A stretch of DNA of 64,000 nt. Source: Verticillium longisporum. Taxonomy: Eukaryota > Ascomycota > Sordariomycetes > Glomerellales > Plectosphaerellaceae. The notes under the pieces were generated by a model. That model had not been told where the DNA came from and did not search any database. It saw nothing but the letters and a program-made list of their open reading frames with translations. Location: NCBI GenBank assembly GCA_019188255.1, contig JAETXT010000007.1, positions 4,836,001 through 4,900,000 on the forward strand, written 5' to 3'. Positions 34,312 to 46,094 of this stretch are shown in pieces (the first letter of the stretch is position 1; every line of letters begins with the position of its first letter). A program made the translations under genes and the position numbers.

Positions 34312-35877
34312 ATGACATACTCCTCGCATTACCAAATGCCCGGCGCATTCTTCGACAGCCACACAACTGGCGTCCACCCCAATGTCTTCCGACCGCCTAC
34401 CACGCCGTCAGCCTCGTCGTCCATTCACCTCGGCAAGTCCACCGCCAGCGTTGGCCCTGAGAATGCCAGCCTGGCCGCCCACGTCAAGAGAAAGCGCGCT
34501 CGTGCCGATACCTCGCGCGAGCAGACTCCCCTTCAAGAATGGTCTGATGCCAACATCAACGCCGATGGCCTCACCGACAGGAACTGCACACCGGCGGTGA
34601 AGGTCGGACAGCCCACGGAGCGCTATACCCTAGCCGGCCAGCTCGAGACGCCCGGCGGTTTCCATGCTGCAGGTGGAAATGGTCGACTCGATGAAAGCCT
34701 ATACTCCGACAGCGATTACCGAAAGGCTCTCGGCTCGAAACGACACCCCGTCGAGCTCGATTCGCCAATGAATGGCCATCCCACCTTGCTTGTCAAGCCC
34801 AGCCAGCAGCCAGCAGGCGAAGGCTGGAGCCGCTTTGCGTTCAACGCCATCGGCGGCGTCATGGGCAAGGTATGGGAGTTCTGCCGAGGTAGCGCATTCA
34901 CAGGCTTCTACGCTGGCGGCGGCACGCCCTACGCCATGGACGGGCAGCGACCTGTACCTGCGTCACCGACAAAGGCTGTGACACACGTAGAGAAGCCCAG
35001 GGACTACTTCTCACCCGAGAATTCCTCGGCCTTTGACGGGAATGACGCAAACGTCCCTGGCGGCTTTCCCCAATCCGACTATATGCCCTACAACCCTGAA
35101 GTTCTCGAAGCTTTGACGCCCGATTCGACACCATCCCGACCCGCTGTCAAACGCAGACAGGTGAGCGAGAACGACGAGCTGCGTCGTAACTGGATCATGG
35201 TCGATGAAGGCTCGCCCCTTGAGCAGCCGCGTACCGCTTCGAGAGCTTCGCTGCGCCCGCCGTCACGAAACTCGCGGCCCTCCATGACGACCGGCCGCCG
35301 AATTAGCGTGCCCGTCTCGCGTCTCAACACAACCCCGTCCAAGGCCCGTCGCAACTCGCTCCGCAGCCCGCATGCCGTGTCACCGGCCCATACCGCTCGA
35401 GAAGCACCCGCCAGCACTGCCAGCTGTGCCAGCGTCCGCTCTCCTCGGGCCTGTTCGCCTGGCCCGCTGTCGCCGCTTTCGCCACGCCGGATCCCTATTC
35501 CCTCCCAGCAAGCTGGTCGCGGCTCGAACCCCTACTCCCGACCCTCGAGCTCGGCAGGCCATTACCGAAGCAACAGCTGCGTCACGTCGCCCATCCGACC
35601 GGCCCTGAGCCACCGCCGGACACATAGTGGTGCCTCAGCTGCGTCGGCTCGTGTGCAGACGTCGCGTGATAACGATGACAACGTGGACGCGAGTCCCAGG
35701 CTAAGCATGGAAGCCAAGAAGCTTGCCGCCAAGAGGCGGAAGGAGGAGCAGGACGCCGACCTGCGCATCAACGATTTCAACTACAGGCTCAAAGAGATGA
35801 TCCGCCAAGGTCGGGAAGCCCTTGGAACCACATTTGAGGTAGACGATGATGCAGGTGGCTGGGAGTCGGAACACTGA
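34312..35877 (+). CDS. conserved fungal protein of unknown function
   Basis: Single exon, 521 aa, start MTYSSHYQMPGAFFDSH. It is Ser/Pro/Arg-rich and probably largely disordered. A compact segment, GWSRFAFNAIGGVMGKVWEFC (split here as GWSRFAFNAIGG and VMGKVWEFC), lies around residues 174-194, and RNWIMVDEG around 295. A C-terminal helical stretch has basic and acidic residues (EAKKLAAKRRKEEQDADLRI). Basic clusters (KRKRAR, KRRQ, AAKRRKEE) suggest a nuclear location, by inference. No enzymatic motif is visible. The mix of disorder and short ordered islands looks like a regulatory or scaffold protein conserved in filamentous ascomycetes, but I do not recognise a named family. Confidence 0.75.
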   Translation: MTYSSHYQMPGAFFDSHTTGVHPNVFRPPTTPSASSSIHLGKSTASVGPENASLAAHVKRKRARADTSREQTPLQEWSDANINADGLTDRNCTPAVKVGQPTERYTLAGQLETPGGFHAAGGNGRLDESLYSDSDYRKALGSKRHPVELDSPMNGHPTLLVKPSQQPAGEGWSRFAFNAIGGVMGKVWEFCRGSAFTGFYAGGGTPYAMDGQRPVPASPTKAVTHVEKPRDYFSPENSSAFDGNDANVPGGFPQSDYMPYNPEVLEALTPDSTPSRPAVKRRQVSENDELRRNWIMVDEGSPLEQPRTASRASLRPPSRNSRPSMTTGRRISVPVSRLNTTPSKARRNSLRSPHAVSPAHTAREAPASTASCASVRSPRACSPGPLSPLSPRRIPIPSQQAGRGSNPYSRPSSSAGHYRSNSCVTSPIRPALSHRRTHSGASAASARVQTSRDNDDNVDASPRLSMEAKKLAAKRRKEEQDADLRINDFNYRLKEMIRQGREALGTTFEVDDDAGGWESEH

Positions 35878-36345
35878 GACTGTCGTGAGGTGGGGATTGG
35901 AGAGGTTGTGGGAACTGGCCTCTGTTTGGGCTCGGTGGATATTTGTTTCTCAACAGGATGGGTTATGTGAGGGCGCACGCTATGATACCTCTGCTTCTTC
36001 CAGCCTTGGCGTTTGGGCCTCCATGAGGCGTGCCTTTCACGATATCACGATTATTGGGTCAGGCGGGTTTGGGAGGCTTTTTCTTATTTTGACGTTTGCC
36101 GCGGCTCACGATCCCGCAGATACCAGATGAATGGAACTTTACTTTGTCTTTTCGAGAATATTAAATTGTTCTGATGATGTTCTGATATCCCGAACCAAGT
36201 GAATTCGCTACTAAGACTGACGCGTCTGAGACCTTGATTCTGCCACACAGCCTCTCCGCCAAACCACCTCTACTATCGGACGCCTGGCGCCAGGTATTCA
36301 CCATGCAAGTCGCCGGCATCAGCCCACGCAGCGATCCCACAAAAA
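35878..36345. other. convergent 3' spacer
   Basis: Between the plus-strand unknown gene and the minus-strand MFS gene; should contain both 3' ends. Nothing else seen. Confidence 0.5.
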
Positions 36346-37986
36346 TCACAGCTTGTGCTCCCCCAAAAACAGCGCCCCAAGCAGCGCCAGCAGCGAGCAG
36401 ACGAGCGAAACGCCATGACTCCACGACAGGCCCTCGATGTAGGACGCGACAACCGCCTCGCCGACCCTGCCGCGCGCGCGCTCGATGAAGCCGACGCTCG
36501 AAGCCGCCTCGGCGACGACGTGGCGCCGCGCCGCGTCCGTGAGGCCCAGTGCCGCGAGGCGCGCGTCGAGGGCCGCCTTCATGGTGCCCATGACGACGGC
36601 GCTGACGGTCGCGAGCCCGACAATCATGCCGACGGTCGTGCAGAGGTAGAGGCCGGCGATGGCGGCGGCCTTGTGGCGCGGGTCGACGGCGGCCTGGACG
36701 CTGACGAAGACGGCCGAGATGGCAACGCCCTGGCCGAAGCCGCCGGGGACAATGTAGAGCGACTCCCAGAGGTTCGTGTGGCCGTGCCAGCGCAGCACGA
36801 GGAGCACGTAGGCGGCGGACGAACAGAGGGTGGCCAGGACGGTGAGGCGCTTGTAGCGGCCCGTGCGGCGGATCAGGAGGCCCGCGAGGATGCCGCCGGC
36901 GGCGTTGCCGGCGACGGCGGGGAAGAGGTGCGCGCCGGCGACCGTGTTGGACGCGCGCTGCGTGACTTGGAAGTAGAGCGGCACGGCAAACATGAGACCC
37001 AGCTGCGCGGCCGTCTGGAGGAGGATGATGGCGTAGGAGAGGACGACGTCGCGCTGGCGGAGCAGCGCCAGCGGGAAGATGGGGTCCGCGCCGGGCCGGG
37101 CCTCGGCAAGGGCGAAGAGGCCTGCGAGCACCGCTGAGGAGGCGAGGAGCCCCGGGACCAGCGGGTGCGACCAGGGGATCTTGCTGCCGCCGAGTTCGAT
37201 GGGCGCGAGGAAGGCGAGGATCGTCAGGGCGAGGAGCAGGGCCCCGAGCCAGTCGATGCGGGAGAGTGACCCCTTGCTCGGTGCTGATATCTTGGCCGTC
37301 GGCTGATCCGCCGCGCTGGCGGAGGGCACCGTGCGCTTTGTCGTGGATGGGAGGTAGGCCATGCAGAGGAGCAACGCGAACATGAAGATGGGCGCCTGGC
37401 CGAGGAAGGACCAGCGCCAGCCGATTGTGTCTGCGAGCCATCCTCCCACGGGACCGCCGAGGCTGCGTCCGATGGTCGCTGCAAGGTTGATGGTTGCTTG
37501 CCAGGCGGCGACGTCGCGCAGCGGGACGAGATCCGTAATGACCAGTGCAGCAACAACGTTCATGGCCGATCCGCCAGACCCTGATATAACCCTACCGAGC
37601 ACAACCTCCCACATGGACCCTCCGATGCCTACGACGAAGCATCCCAGCGCGAAGAGAGAGTACGCCACGGCGAGCAGCGCCCTGCGGCCGTAGATATCGC
37701 TGAGCTTGCCGTAGATGGCCTGTGTGGACGCGCCGGCGAGAGCGAAAGCCGTGAATAGCCAACTCGAATCCTCGAGGTCGTTGAATTCGGAAGCAATGGT
37801 GGGGTGTGTCGCTAGGACCAGACTGCCGTCGGCGTTGGAGGTAAAGGTACCGAGGAGAAGGATGGCGACGATGCGCACGACGGCGGCGCGGGGGGTTGGC
37901 GCGAGACCATCTCGTCCTACAGATGCTTCTTCGTCGCGAGGGCTGGTATTACGTCTCGTCAGTGGGAGATCATTGCTGCGGAGCAT
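36346..37986 (-). CDS. MFS transporter (drug:H+ antiporter / vacuolar amino-acid transporter type)
   Basis: Single exon, 546 aa. A short hydrophilic N-terminus is followed by 12-14 hydrophobic segments. The loop 2-3 signature GKLSDIYGRRALL is present, with DGSLVLATHPTIASEFN in the first helix region and GRVISGSGGSAMN later, as in the DHA2/Vba-Fnx1 group. Members export drugs or move basic amino acids into the vacuole using the proton gradient. A hydrophilic central loop lies around residues 210-240. The substrate cannot be told from sequence. An uninterrupted G6 run near 37890 within the frame shows that not all runs in this window are short. Confidence 0.85.
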   Translation of the reverse strand: MLRSNDLPLTRRNTSPRDEEASVGRDGLAPTPRAAVVRIVAILLLGTFTSNADGSLVLATHPTIASEFNDLEDSSWLFTAFALAGASTQAIYGKLSDIYGRRALLAVAYSLFALGCFVVGIGGSMWEVVLGRVISGSGGSAMNVVAALVITDLVPLRDVAAWQATINLAATIGRSLGGPVGGWLADTIGWRWSFLGQAPIFMFALLLCMAYLPSTTKRTVPSASAADQPTAKISAPSKGSLSRIDWLGALLLALTILAFLAPIELGGSKIPWSHPLVPGLLASSAVLAGLFALAEARPGADPIFPLALLRQRDVVLSYAIILLQTAAQLGLMFAVPLYFQVTQRASNTVAGAHLFPAVAGNAAGGILAGLLIRRTGRYKRLTVLATLCSSAAYVLLVLRWHGHTNLWESLYIVPGGFGQGVAISAVFVSVQAAVDPRHKAAAIAGLYLCTTVGMIVGLATVSAVVMGTMKAALDARLAALGLTDAARRHVVAEAASSVGFIERARGRVGEAVVASYIEGLSWSHGVSLVCSLLALLGALFLGEHKL

Positions 37987-38869
37987 GGCAGTCTACTAAC
38001 CCGACGGAAGCCCCCTCGTCAGACGCGTCGTAACTCGAGTCACTGGTCACAGAGATTGTCGCCGATGAGCTCAAGAGAAGGGGTGCTCGTTCATCCAGTG
38101 TCGGCGCAGCGCTTGGTTCGGCGGCCATTGTGACGTGCAGCGTCTCAGCGCAATGTTCAGAGTTTCCTCACCACTTGTCGTCGATTGCCTCGCGACTTGT
38201 AGACAGGATGGGAGAAAAAAGAGAGTTCTGCGGGAGAGAGTTCTCGACCGTGAAGCAAGCAAACTGAAGGCTCCTGCAGATCCAGATCAGTGCCACTAGA
38301 ATATCGTGGCGTCGCCAATGAGGAGCACATCATACATGCAGTCCATGCCGATAGACCGTTCATCCCACCCTTATTGTCGATGTGCTCTGGAGAAAAATCG
38401 CTGTGCGGCCTTGCCAGAGCTCCGGTTCGGGATTGCGCCATATGGCACCATCACGGACGGCTCCGCTGTCCGACTCGCTGCAGGGGCCTTTTCTTGGCGA
38501 TGGCCGCCGGCCGGCTGCTCGCCGGGGACATTTTCGCAACGAATGCCGTGAACTGCACGCCGACTGTTAATAAAGTACCTTGCCTGTGGACTGCGTGTCC
38601 TGTTAGTTTAACCTGCAGTCAAGTCAACTCATGTCTGCGACAGCCAGACCAAACAACCGAGTCCTGGGTCATGACACAGCCGTTGCCAGCAATGATTCGG
38701 TTTGCCAACTGACAATAGTATACACATCAGCAAGATAAAACATTGTAGCCCCCGCCAGATTATTCCGCGCCGTGGCCCAGATAGAAGCGATATGCCTTTT
38801 TTACCCCCCTCCTTTCCCTATCCCTTACCCTCCAAACGAGATAGCCAAGTCTTGTTGGGCGTGCGTCTA
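37987..38869. other. promoter of MFS gene and 3' flank of RBM25-like gene
   Basis: About 0.9 kb with only short overlapping open frames. I see no gene. Confidence 0.5.
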
Positions 38870-41285
38870 CTAAGCAGGGTACCCGCGCTTCTCGCTCTCG
38901 GTGAAGAAGATGACCATGCGCCAAAGCTTCTTCGCCATGTCTTCTGCTTCGTCGTCCAGGGCCTGTCATGGATCATTAGCAATCGTTCTGGAATGGGATC
39001 GTGTGACAAAATAGCACTCACCCCACGTAGCTCCTCCACTAGGTCCTCTGGCTTGCCGTGCTTCCGCAGATGCTCCTCGACGACCTCGACCAAAAGCTCC
39101 TCCTGCACACCCAGGTACTCGACAATCTTCTTCTCCACGAACGGCCGTAGCTTCTCGCGAATGATGCTGTCGTCGAGGTGTTCCCACTGCACGTCCCACT
39201 TCCACAGGCCCTCCTTCTCCGATGGAATCTCCTGCGCCAGAGCGCGCACCGCCTTGCTGAGCTCCTCTTCCGTCATCTTATCCGCCGCCGTCGTCGGCTC
39301 GAACTGGATCGGAATGAGCTGTCGCTTCGCCGTGCCGTCCTGCTCCTCGTCATCGAGCAGGCCTTCCACTTCAGCAATCGTGCGCCTGTTGGAGGCCGCC
39401 TTCTGCTGGTTGCGCTGCGCCGCCGCGCCGAGCGAGAGCTTGAATGGCGCCGGTGCCGCGGCCGTCGCTTGCTGCCGTTGCTCCAGCTCCTGCGCCTGCC
39501 TGTCGAGGAATGAGTCGGCCATGCCGCGGGCGTGTTCGTTGTCCGCTGCCTCCCTCCGTTTCTCGTCAGCCTCGGCACGCCTGTCGTTGTCGTCCCTGGC
39601 TGCCTCGTCGGCCCGGTCCATCTGTCGCTTGCGTACCCATGCGGCGTGGTCGCGGTAGAATGGGTGGCTCTTTCGAGACGCCTCCCGCTCATCGTCCCAG
39701 GCCTTCTCTCGCTCGAGCTGTTCGTCCCTTCGTCGCTCAAAGGTTTCTTCCTCCTGCTGCTCGCGGTCACGCTCGCGCTCCAGGGCTGCTTGTCGAGAGC
39801 GCTCTCGGTTGAACCATTTACGCTCCGCCTCTGTGTACAGATTTTCGTCGTCTTCCTTCTGCTTGTTGAGATGCCTTCGATACAGCTCTTCGTCGTCAGC
39901 GTCGCTCTCCTCGTCCTCGCGGTTGATAGAGTACTCGGCATTGGCAACGCCCCCGTTGACGAATGACACTGAACGGGTGCCATTGGTGCCCCTCGGGCCG
40001 GACGGCGCGTTGTGCGGACCTCGGGAGCCGGAGGAGGCATCTGGAGGGGGCGTGTCGAGCCGAGACCGGTGTTGAGGGTTGTTCCTCTGTCGCTCTGCCT
40101 CTTCCATTTCCTCCTCTCTCTTCAGACGCTCCATGTCGCGCCTGATGCTGCGGTCACGGAACGCTGCAATCTCGGCCGCCACGACCTCCCGCATTTCAGC
40201 CGGAATGTCAGCGAGCTCATCGTCCTGTGCCAGCGAAATGTTGACCACCTCGACGTTCTCTCCGTTGCCCATTGACGTGTCGCCTTCTCCGTCTGCGCCC
40301 TTGACTGCCGTCTTGGGATACACCAAGTCCCTAATGACCTGCTTCAAAGCCGCCTTGGCCGCCTCGAGTCGTGTCTCGGTCGCGGCTTCATCGCCTCTGC
40401 TCTCCTTGTAAGATTCCGCATACTTGAGAGAGTTTGGGTCGATCGTAACCTGGAGTTTGACCATCTCAACACCGTCAAAGCCATCGCCATCGGCGGGCGC
40501 CTCCTTGGGTCCCTGCCGTGCCAACGGCACTTCAACGTCCTGGAGAATGTCGGCGGCCGTGGCGAACGAGTCGGGGTCGTCGTACTGCGCGAAGCCGAAC
40601 TTGGCTCCCTTGCCATCGGACAGTTGTGATGCCGCCGAGTCCCACCTGCGCAGTCTTCCGACCGAGTTGAGCAGACGCTCAATGTTCTCGTCCGCGCCGA
40701 GTCCTTCGGGGATCTTGTGTATGAAGATGGTGCGCAGTCTCTCCTCGTTAGTAGGCGGCACGAGCGACTGGATGTTGTCCCTGGCGGCGTTCCTCGACTG
40801 GTCGTCCCTCCTGTCCATGCCCAGGCCCGGCCTCCCCGAGGAAGGAGCGCTGCTATCCTTGCGACCGCCGTCACCCTGAGACCCCGGCTTACCGCCCAGT
40901 GCAGAGAGTCGGATCACGGGTGCGCTGAAGTCAAAGTTGTTGGGGATGTTCGGAGCTTGGAAGTTCGGCGGGAGGCCGCTTTGTCGGTTAGCTTGAGCGT
41001 TGTTGGACTGCTGGACACCAGGTGGTGGCGCCAATCCCGGAGCGGAAGACATGCCTGGCGGAGGGCCTGCAGTGGTCAGTAGCTGGAGGTGAGGTGCGTC
41101 GCGACATGACATACCTAGACCGGGCGGGGGAGCCATGCCTGGGGCACCGGCGCCGGCGGCACCAGGATAACCGCCGAACGTCGGCGGCGGTCCATACGGG
41201 TTGTCTGAGGGTGTAAGCATGGGGAGATCGAGAGCTGGGGAGGAGAGCTAGATCAAGACTTACTTCCATATGGGTTGTATGCCAT
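38870..41285 (-). CDS. RBM25/Snu71-like splicing factor with RRM and PWI domains
   Basis: complement(join(38870..38962,39022..41066,41115..41204,41264..41285)), 749 aa. Three introns (59, 48 and 58 bp) were placed from GTAAGT, GTATGT and GTGAGT donors; total length is in frame. The N-terminus is Pro/Gly-rich (MAYNPYGN...), then an RRM-like fold (RTIFIHKIPEGLG, KFGFAQYDDPDSF), a long Arg/Glu/Asp-rich helical middle, and a C-terminal PWI domain (KWDVQWEHLDDSIIREKLRP, FVEKKIVEYLGVQEELLVEV) finished by the last exon (ALDDEAEDMAKKLWRMVIFF). RBM25 and yeast Snu71 work with the U1 snRNP in 5' splice-site recognition in the nucleus. An alternative acceptor for intron 1 (CCCCAG) would also keep the frame. 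Confidence 0.85.
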
Positions 41286-41826
41286 GGCGCCAGATGGTGC
41301 CTGCTGTGTTTGGTGCGGATTGCGAAAGACGGCGCCTTGTGTTGATGGAGAGCTTTCTTGTGATTTCTCAACAGTTTGAACCGGTATATGTCTGTCTGTC
41401 GAGTGATCCTCGGGTGCTTGGGCGATTCCAAGATTGTCGCCGTTGGATGTTGGTGGTGGTCAGGATGTTGAAGCTTAGCTCCAGTCGCCGAAGGGTATTT
41501 TTCGGCGCGAGCCAAGCAAGTGCCAGGCTGCCTGCACCTGCCGCGTTCGTGGTGGCAGCCAAACGCGACCAGGCCGTGATTGGGTGGCCGTGTGGGTCTT
41601 TTCGGATATTCGGCGGTTTCTTTTTTCCGCTATGATTTTGAGCTCCAGCTTGTCGATTGAACACCAGAAATACCATCTCGACTCCGACGCTGCCCCGAAG
41701 CTTTTCGCCGACTTCACGACGCTGCCATTGCCAATCGTTGTGGCCTGTCATCATGTATGAGCTGGCCTGAACCATCCCCTCTACGCCAGATCGTCCACTA
41801 ACTTCAGCAGGGCGTCCGAACTCAGA
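41286..41826. other. divergent promoter region (RBM25-like / bS21m)
   Basis: 541 bp between two divergently transcribed housekeeping genes; it should contain both promoters. No other feature recognised. Confidence 0.55.
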
Positions 41827-42459
41827 ATGGCAAGCCGCCGCCTGCTTCAAGCAGGCGCTCTCCCCTGGAAGTCGACCATGACCACCCGCACACCACCAGT
41901 CCCCTGGCCGCAACCGCGCCTCTTCTCCTCCTCCACCGCCGTCCTCGCCCCGCGCTCCGACGCCCCCGGCAAGCCGACCTGGGCAGCCCGCACCGCCCCC
42001 TCCCAGACCGCGAGCGCCGTGCCGCGGCCCCCGTCATCGCCCCCCCGTGCGGCGGGCGGCTTCGCCGCGGCCACGGCGGCCTCCAAGTCGGCGGCCTCGG
42101 ACCACGTCTACGACGCCACGTCGACCGACACGCTCGACCTCTCCAAGATCATCGCCGCCGAGTCGGACGACTTTCTGCGCAGCCACTACAGGGCGCCCAA
42201 GCCCGAGCTGCGCCTCAAGCCCGTCCTCGGCCGCACCATTCACTGCACTGCCCGGCTCGACATGGCCGGCGCCCTCATCTTCCTGGGCAAGGCCATGCGG
42301 GCCAACAACACGAAGGAGCTGGCGCGCCTGCAGAAGCGCCACGAGAGGCCCGGTCTCAAGAGGAAGAGGCTCAGGAGCGAGCGCTGGCGGGCCAGGTTCA
42401 AGATTGGCTTTGCCGCCACCGTGTCGAGGGTGCAGGAGCTGCGGAACCAGGGCTGGTGA
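41827..42459 (+). CDS. mrp21: mitochondrial small ribosomal subunit protein bS21m
   Basis: Single exon, 210 aa. The first 60-90 residues are Ala/Ser/Arg-rich with no acidic run (MASRRLLQAGALPWKSTMTT), a mitochondrial targeting peptide. The C-terminal part has the bacterial S21-like core: GRTIHCTARLDMAGALIFLG, then KRHERPGLKRKRLRSERWRA and FKIGFAATVSRVQEL. Fungal Mrp21 proteins end in just this HERPGLKRKRL-type basic motif. It is a structural component of the mitoribosomal small subunit. Length is typical of filamentous fungi. Confidence 0.9.
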   Translation: MASRRLLQAGALPWKSTMTTRTPPVPWPQPRLFSSSTAVLAPRSDAPGKPTWAARTAPSQTASAVPRPPSSPPRAAGGFAAATAASKSAASDHVYDATSTDTLDLSKIIAAESDDFLRSHYRAPKPELRLKPVLGRTIHCTARLDMAGALIFLGKAMRANNTKELARLQKRHERPGLKRKRLRSERWRARFKIGFAATVSRVQELRNQGW

Positions 42460-42633
42460 GAGGGCTGGTGCAAGACGAGTCGTGTTGCGCGTGTTGTAGG
42501 ATAGGTTAGCGTCATGTACAATACAGCCAGACGCGCGTGGGAAGCGCAATTACCGAGTACCTATAAGCGCGGGCATGGATGGAGACTCATGTGATGTGGT
42601 GACTACGTGCATTCGAGCTAATGGTCCAGGCTA

Positions 42634-45002
42634 CTACAGGTACTCGTCGCTCTCTATGGGCCGTCGCGGCGAGGCCGCCGGACTCGTCTGCAGCCTCGGC
42701 CGGCTCTTGAACACGGCCTCCATGTCCTCCCCCTGGATCAGCTCATCAGCCAGCACCGACGCGTCAACATCCAGTTGCGTCGTCTCTTCCTCGACCTTGG
42801 GAAACAGACCCCCCTCCTGTCTCGGCGGTGGCGGCAGCCTCGACTGTCGCTGGGAGCGCCGCCGGTCGAGCTGGGCCTTCTTTCTCGCGGCCTCGAATCC
42901 GGCCATGCTCTTCCTCGTCCGCGAGGCGAGATCGTCAAGCGCGCTGTCTCCGAGGTCGAGGGTCGCCTCGTCCTCCTCCTCGGTCGGCGTCGCCATGGGG
43001 GCCGGGCGTATGGGCAGCGTCCTAAAGTCGAGCTCGTCTTCGTCTTCGGGCGTGAAGGCCTTGCCGCCAAAGGACATGCGGGCCATGGACATGCGGGTGC
43101 GTTCGGCCAGGGACAAGGTGTGCCGAGGCTTGTTCTGCTTGACGGGCGAGGGGGATGCGGCGGCCATGGAGTCGAGAATCTGGTCTGCCATGTTTTGTGT
43201 TGGCGAAGGGGGTTCGGGCGAGGGAGTTCGTTCTGGTTCGATAATGATGCTGGGCCGCGTCGGTTTCTCAGGGGACCGACTCCTGGGCCGGTCGGATGTC
43301 CTGCTGCCCGATGAGTGGGAGCCCTGTGACGAGAAACGTGACAGGTTGACGACAGGACGGTCTTTGGTGATGGAGGATGTATTGCGGTGGATGACCGGGC
43401 GGCGGTTGGAACTCCGCCTGGAAAGCTCCTGTGGGGGATCGGCTGGTGGCTCGCTCCGTTGCGAGGAGGAAGGAGCCGAAGACTGACTGTTGTTTCTTCT
43501 ATGGGCAGGTTTCGGCGGTAGGGCGGCTTCCAGGATGGGTTCTTCCTCCTCCTCCTCCTCCTCCAACTCGCTGATTTCCGAGACGCCCTCCTCGGTGCCG
43601 CCGTCCGTGCCCACAGAGAGCCTGTCGGGCCGCGTCGGTTCGCGCAGGCGCGGCCCCAGCAACGACCTGATGTCTGTCCTCCGTACGACCCCAATCTGGG
43701 CCAAGTCCTTCTTGCAGTCGTCTAGAATGCTGGCGTGCACGGGGTCGAGCTCTGGAGCTTGCAGCGAGAGCTTCTCTGTAACAGGAAACTGTCCAAGATG
43801 TAGAGTCTCGTGGGCACCGAAGCCGAGATTGATGCCGCGCTCCTTGCGTTTCTCTGCTTCTGCCAGCGGCTTCACGTCCGGCTGGCGACCAAACATCTTC
43901 TGCTGAAAGTTTTGCCACTTCTGTAGACTCTCCCGCTGCGCCTTGACGCGGCCTTCGAGCTGCTCGAGCAGTCCTTTCCCGTGGTCCTCGAGCTCTGACA
44001 GGCGGCCAGCCTCGACGCGCCGCCAGACGCGATCAAAGGGGGCGGACAAGACGCCATCGTGCCGGGCGCTCGCGTCGCCTTGCAGCAGCGTCGCCATCCA
44101 GCGCTCGCTGCCGGTCCAGTTATTGCGCAGCATCCTCCGCATGTCGAGCACCGCATCCGCCGAGACGGCCTCGCCCGGCCCGTTGGCCCTGCAGGCCTCG
44201 GCCTCGGCCTCGGCCTGTCTCCTCGCGATGCTCCTCTCCTTGATGTCGAGCAGCTCGCTGAGATCCTTGTAGCGGCGGCGGGCCTCGTTCTTGCGGCGCA
44301 GCACGTGCGTCAGCGACACCCTGTGGGCGAGTGTCAGGGCCACGAGCTCATCCCTCTCGCCGCCGTAGCCCCTGTTCTCGAGCGCCAGCTGCTCGGCGAT
44401 GGTGGGGTGTTCGCCCTCGGCCTCGGAGGCGGCGGCGGCCATCTTTTTGAGGACGGCCGAGGAGAAGACGGCGAGGACCTCCTCGAGGCGGTCGCCTTTG
44501 CAGTCGTCGAGCATGGTCTTGCGCACGACGGCGTCGCGGCCGAGGGCGCCGTTCTTCTTGGCTTGTTCGAGACATCGTTGCAGGGCGGATCGGAGGTTGA
44601 TGGACTGCACGTGGTCGCGGGGCGGGAAGTAGGGTTCCAGTTTCTTTCGACGTCAGGGCAAGGGAGCTCGAGGCCGGGACGGGGCTTACATACAACGCGT
44701 GTCTCCTCGGGATCCCAAAGGGCGAAGAGCTGGAAGAGGGCCCATTCTACGCTCTGAATGCGTCTCTTCTGGATGGCAAAGGTTTGGGCGTCAAAGGCGG
44801 GCCAGTCGGGGTACGAGTCAAAGTCGAGAAGTCGCAGATTCGTCAGGAAGATGGAAAGGTTGGGGGTAATTGTCGGTGTAGCGGCTGCTTGAGGGGTAGC
44901 TGTTGCTGTTGCCGTTGCCGCTGCTACTGGCGGGTTCCTGTTGCTGGCTGAGCGTAACGATCTCGACCGAGCTAGGAGGGAGTTTGGTGGTGCAGAAGCC
45001 AT
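42634..45002 (-). CDS. HAUS augmin-like complex subunit 6
   Basis: complement(join(42634..44643,44694..45002)), 772 aa. The intron (GTATGT donor at 44693, AAAG acceptor) joins DPEETRV to KLEPYFPPRDHVQSINLR. The N-terminal HAUS6 domain is clear (NLSIFLTNLRLLDFDSYPDW, then LRSALQRCLEQAKKNGALGR and RKTMLDDCKGDRLEEVLAVF), followed by helical coiled-coil segments to about residue 330 and a long disordered Ser/Pro/Arg tail with acidic runs (EEEEEEEP). Augmin recruits gamma-tubulin to spindle microtubules to nucleate branches. It is divergent from the enoyl-CoA hydratase gene across a 1.1-kb spacer. Family assignment rests on the N-terminal domain. Confidence 0.85.
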
Positions 45003-46094
45003 GACGGCATCGTGACCTTGGTGTTGGGTTGTCGGTAAGACTGTGGCTCCAGATCCAGGTATTCGCGGCGATGCTTCAATGTTGTTTGAATGTTGTTTGC
45101 ATCAATGTTGTTTTGGGTCGGTGTTGAGGTCTCTGGGGCATCCCATTGCACCTGTCCAATGGAAGCGGTGGAGGGGGTGATGTCAATTGGGCGGGACCCG
45201 CCAGGCACAGACACCTGGCGACAAGACATTAGGGGTCCCCCACGGGCACTAGCAGCTGCCAGCGCGCCGTTGGCCGACGTGTTCGACGAGAAAGCTGCCA
45301 CTGGCGACAGCTGCAGCAGGAAAGCTGTCAATGTACCTTGGGTAATGTCCAAAAAATGGCCATGACGAAGGCTTTTCTTTCGAAGACCAGATTCTCCATA
45401 TGACCATCTGTGTTACCTATCGACTTGTGATCCATACTACCGAGCATAATATAACGTGTTTTTCAGGTTGCAATTCTATTCTGGTCTGTTCACACTCTGA
45501 AGTTCTACACTTATTGTAGAGTATTGTTTAGTGTCCTTAGTGTAAAGAAATCACCATGTGTTTATCATTGAATGCCGTGCCCGATGTCCTGTTCCAACAT
45601 CTTCGCATCAGCCAATGCCTCCTTCTACATGTAAAGACCAGCCTACCACTTCCCCCTCGATTATCGTGTATCCCCAGCCCCTGTCCCCAGTCCAATGCCG
45701 TTCCGTCGCCGTCGGCCGTCGCTGGAGGCTGTGCTGGGCTGGCAGACCCGCCCCCGCACCCCGCACTTGACCCCTGGCCGGCCACGGCCAGCCTAGAGCC
45801 GCTACTGTTAAGGCCGACAAGCCGAGGCTCGTCGTCGACTTGACCTCATCAGCGTCTTGAACTCAACATTTCACGATTTGTCTTCATAACCTCCCATTGC
45901 TGTCGCACACACATCCCGTTCCTCTCCACAGCCTACTATCCTCATCTACCTTAGCTGAGGTCGCACAGCAAGATCGTACAATCCTCGACCTAGCCTCCAT
46001 TTCCTACTACATCAAGGCCAACCAGAAGTCTACCCAGACGCAAATACCGTTGTCTATTTCTCTATTTCTCCCTCAAGGGAGCCATTCGCCCGCC
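45003..46094. other. divergent promoter region (HAUS6 / enoyl-CoA hydratase)
   Basis: About 1.1 kb without a convincing gene. Small opposing frames around 45540-45840 overlap each other and are GC-driven. The open frame upstream of 46095 (from 45897) is probably 5' leader. Confidence 0.5.
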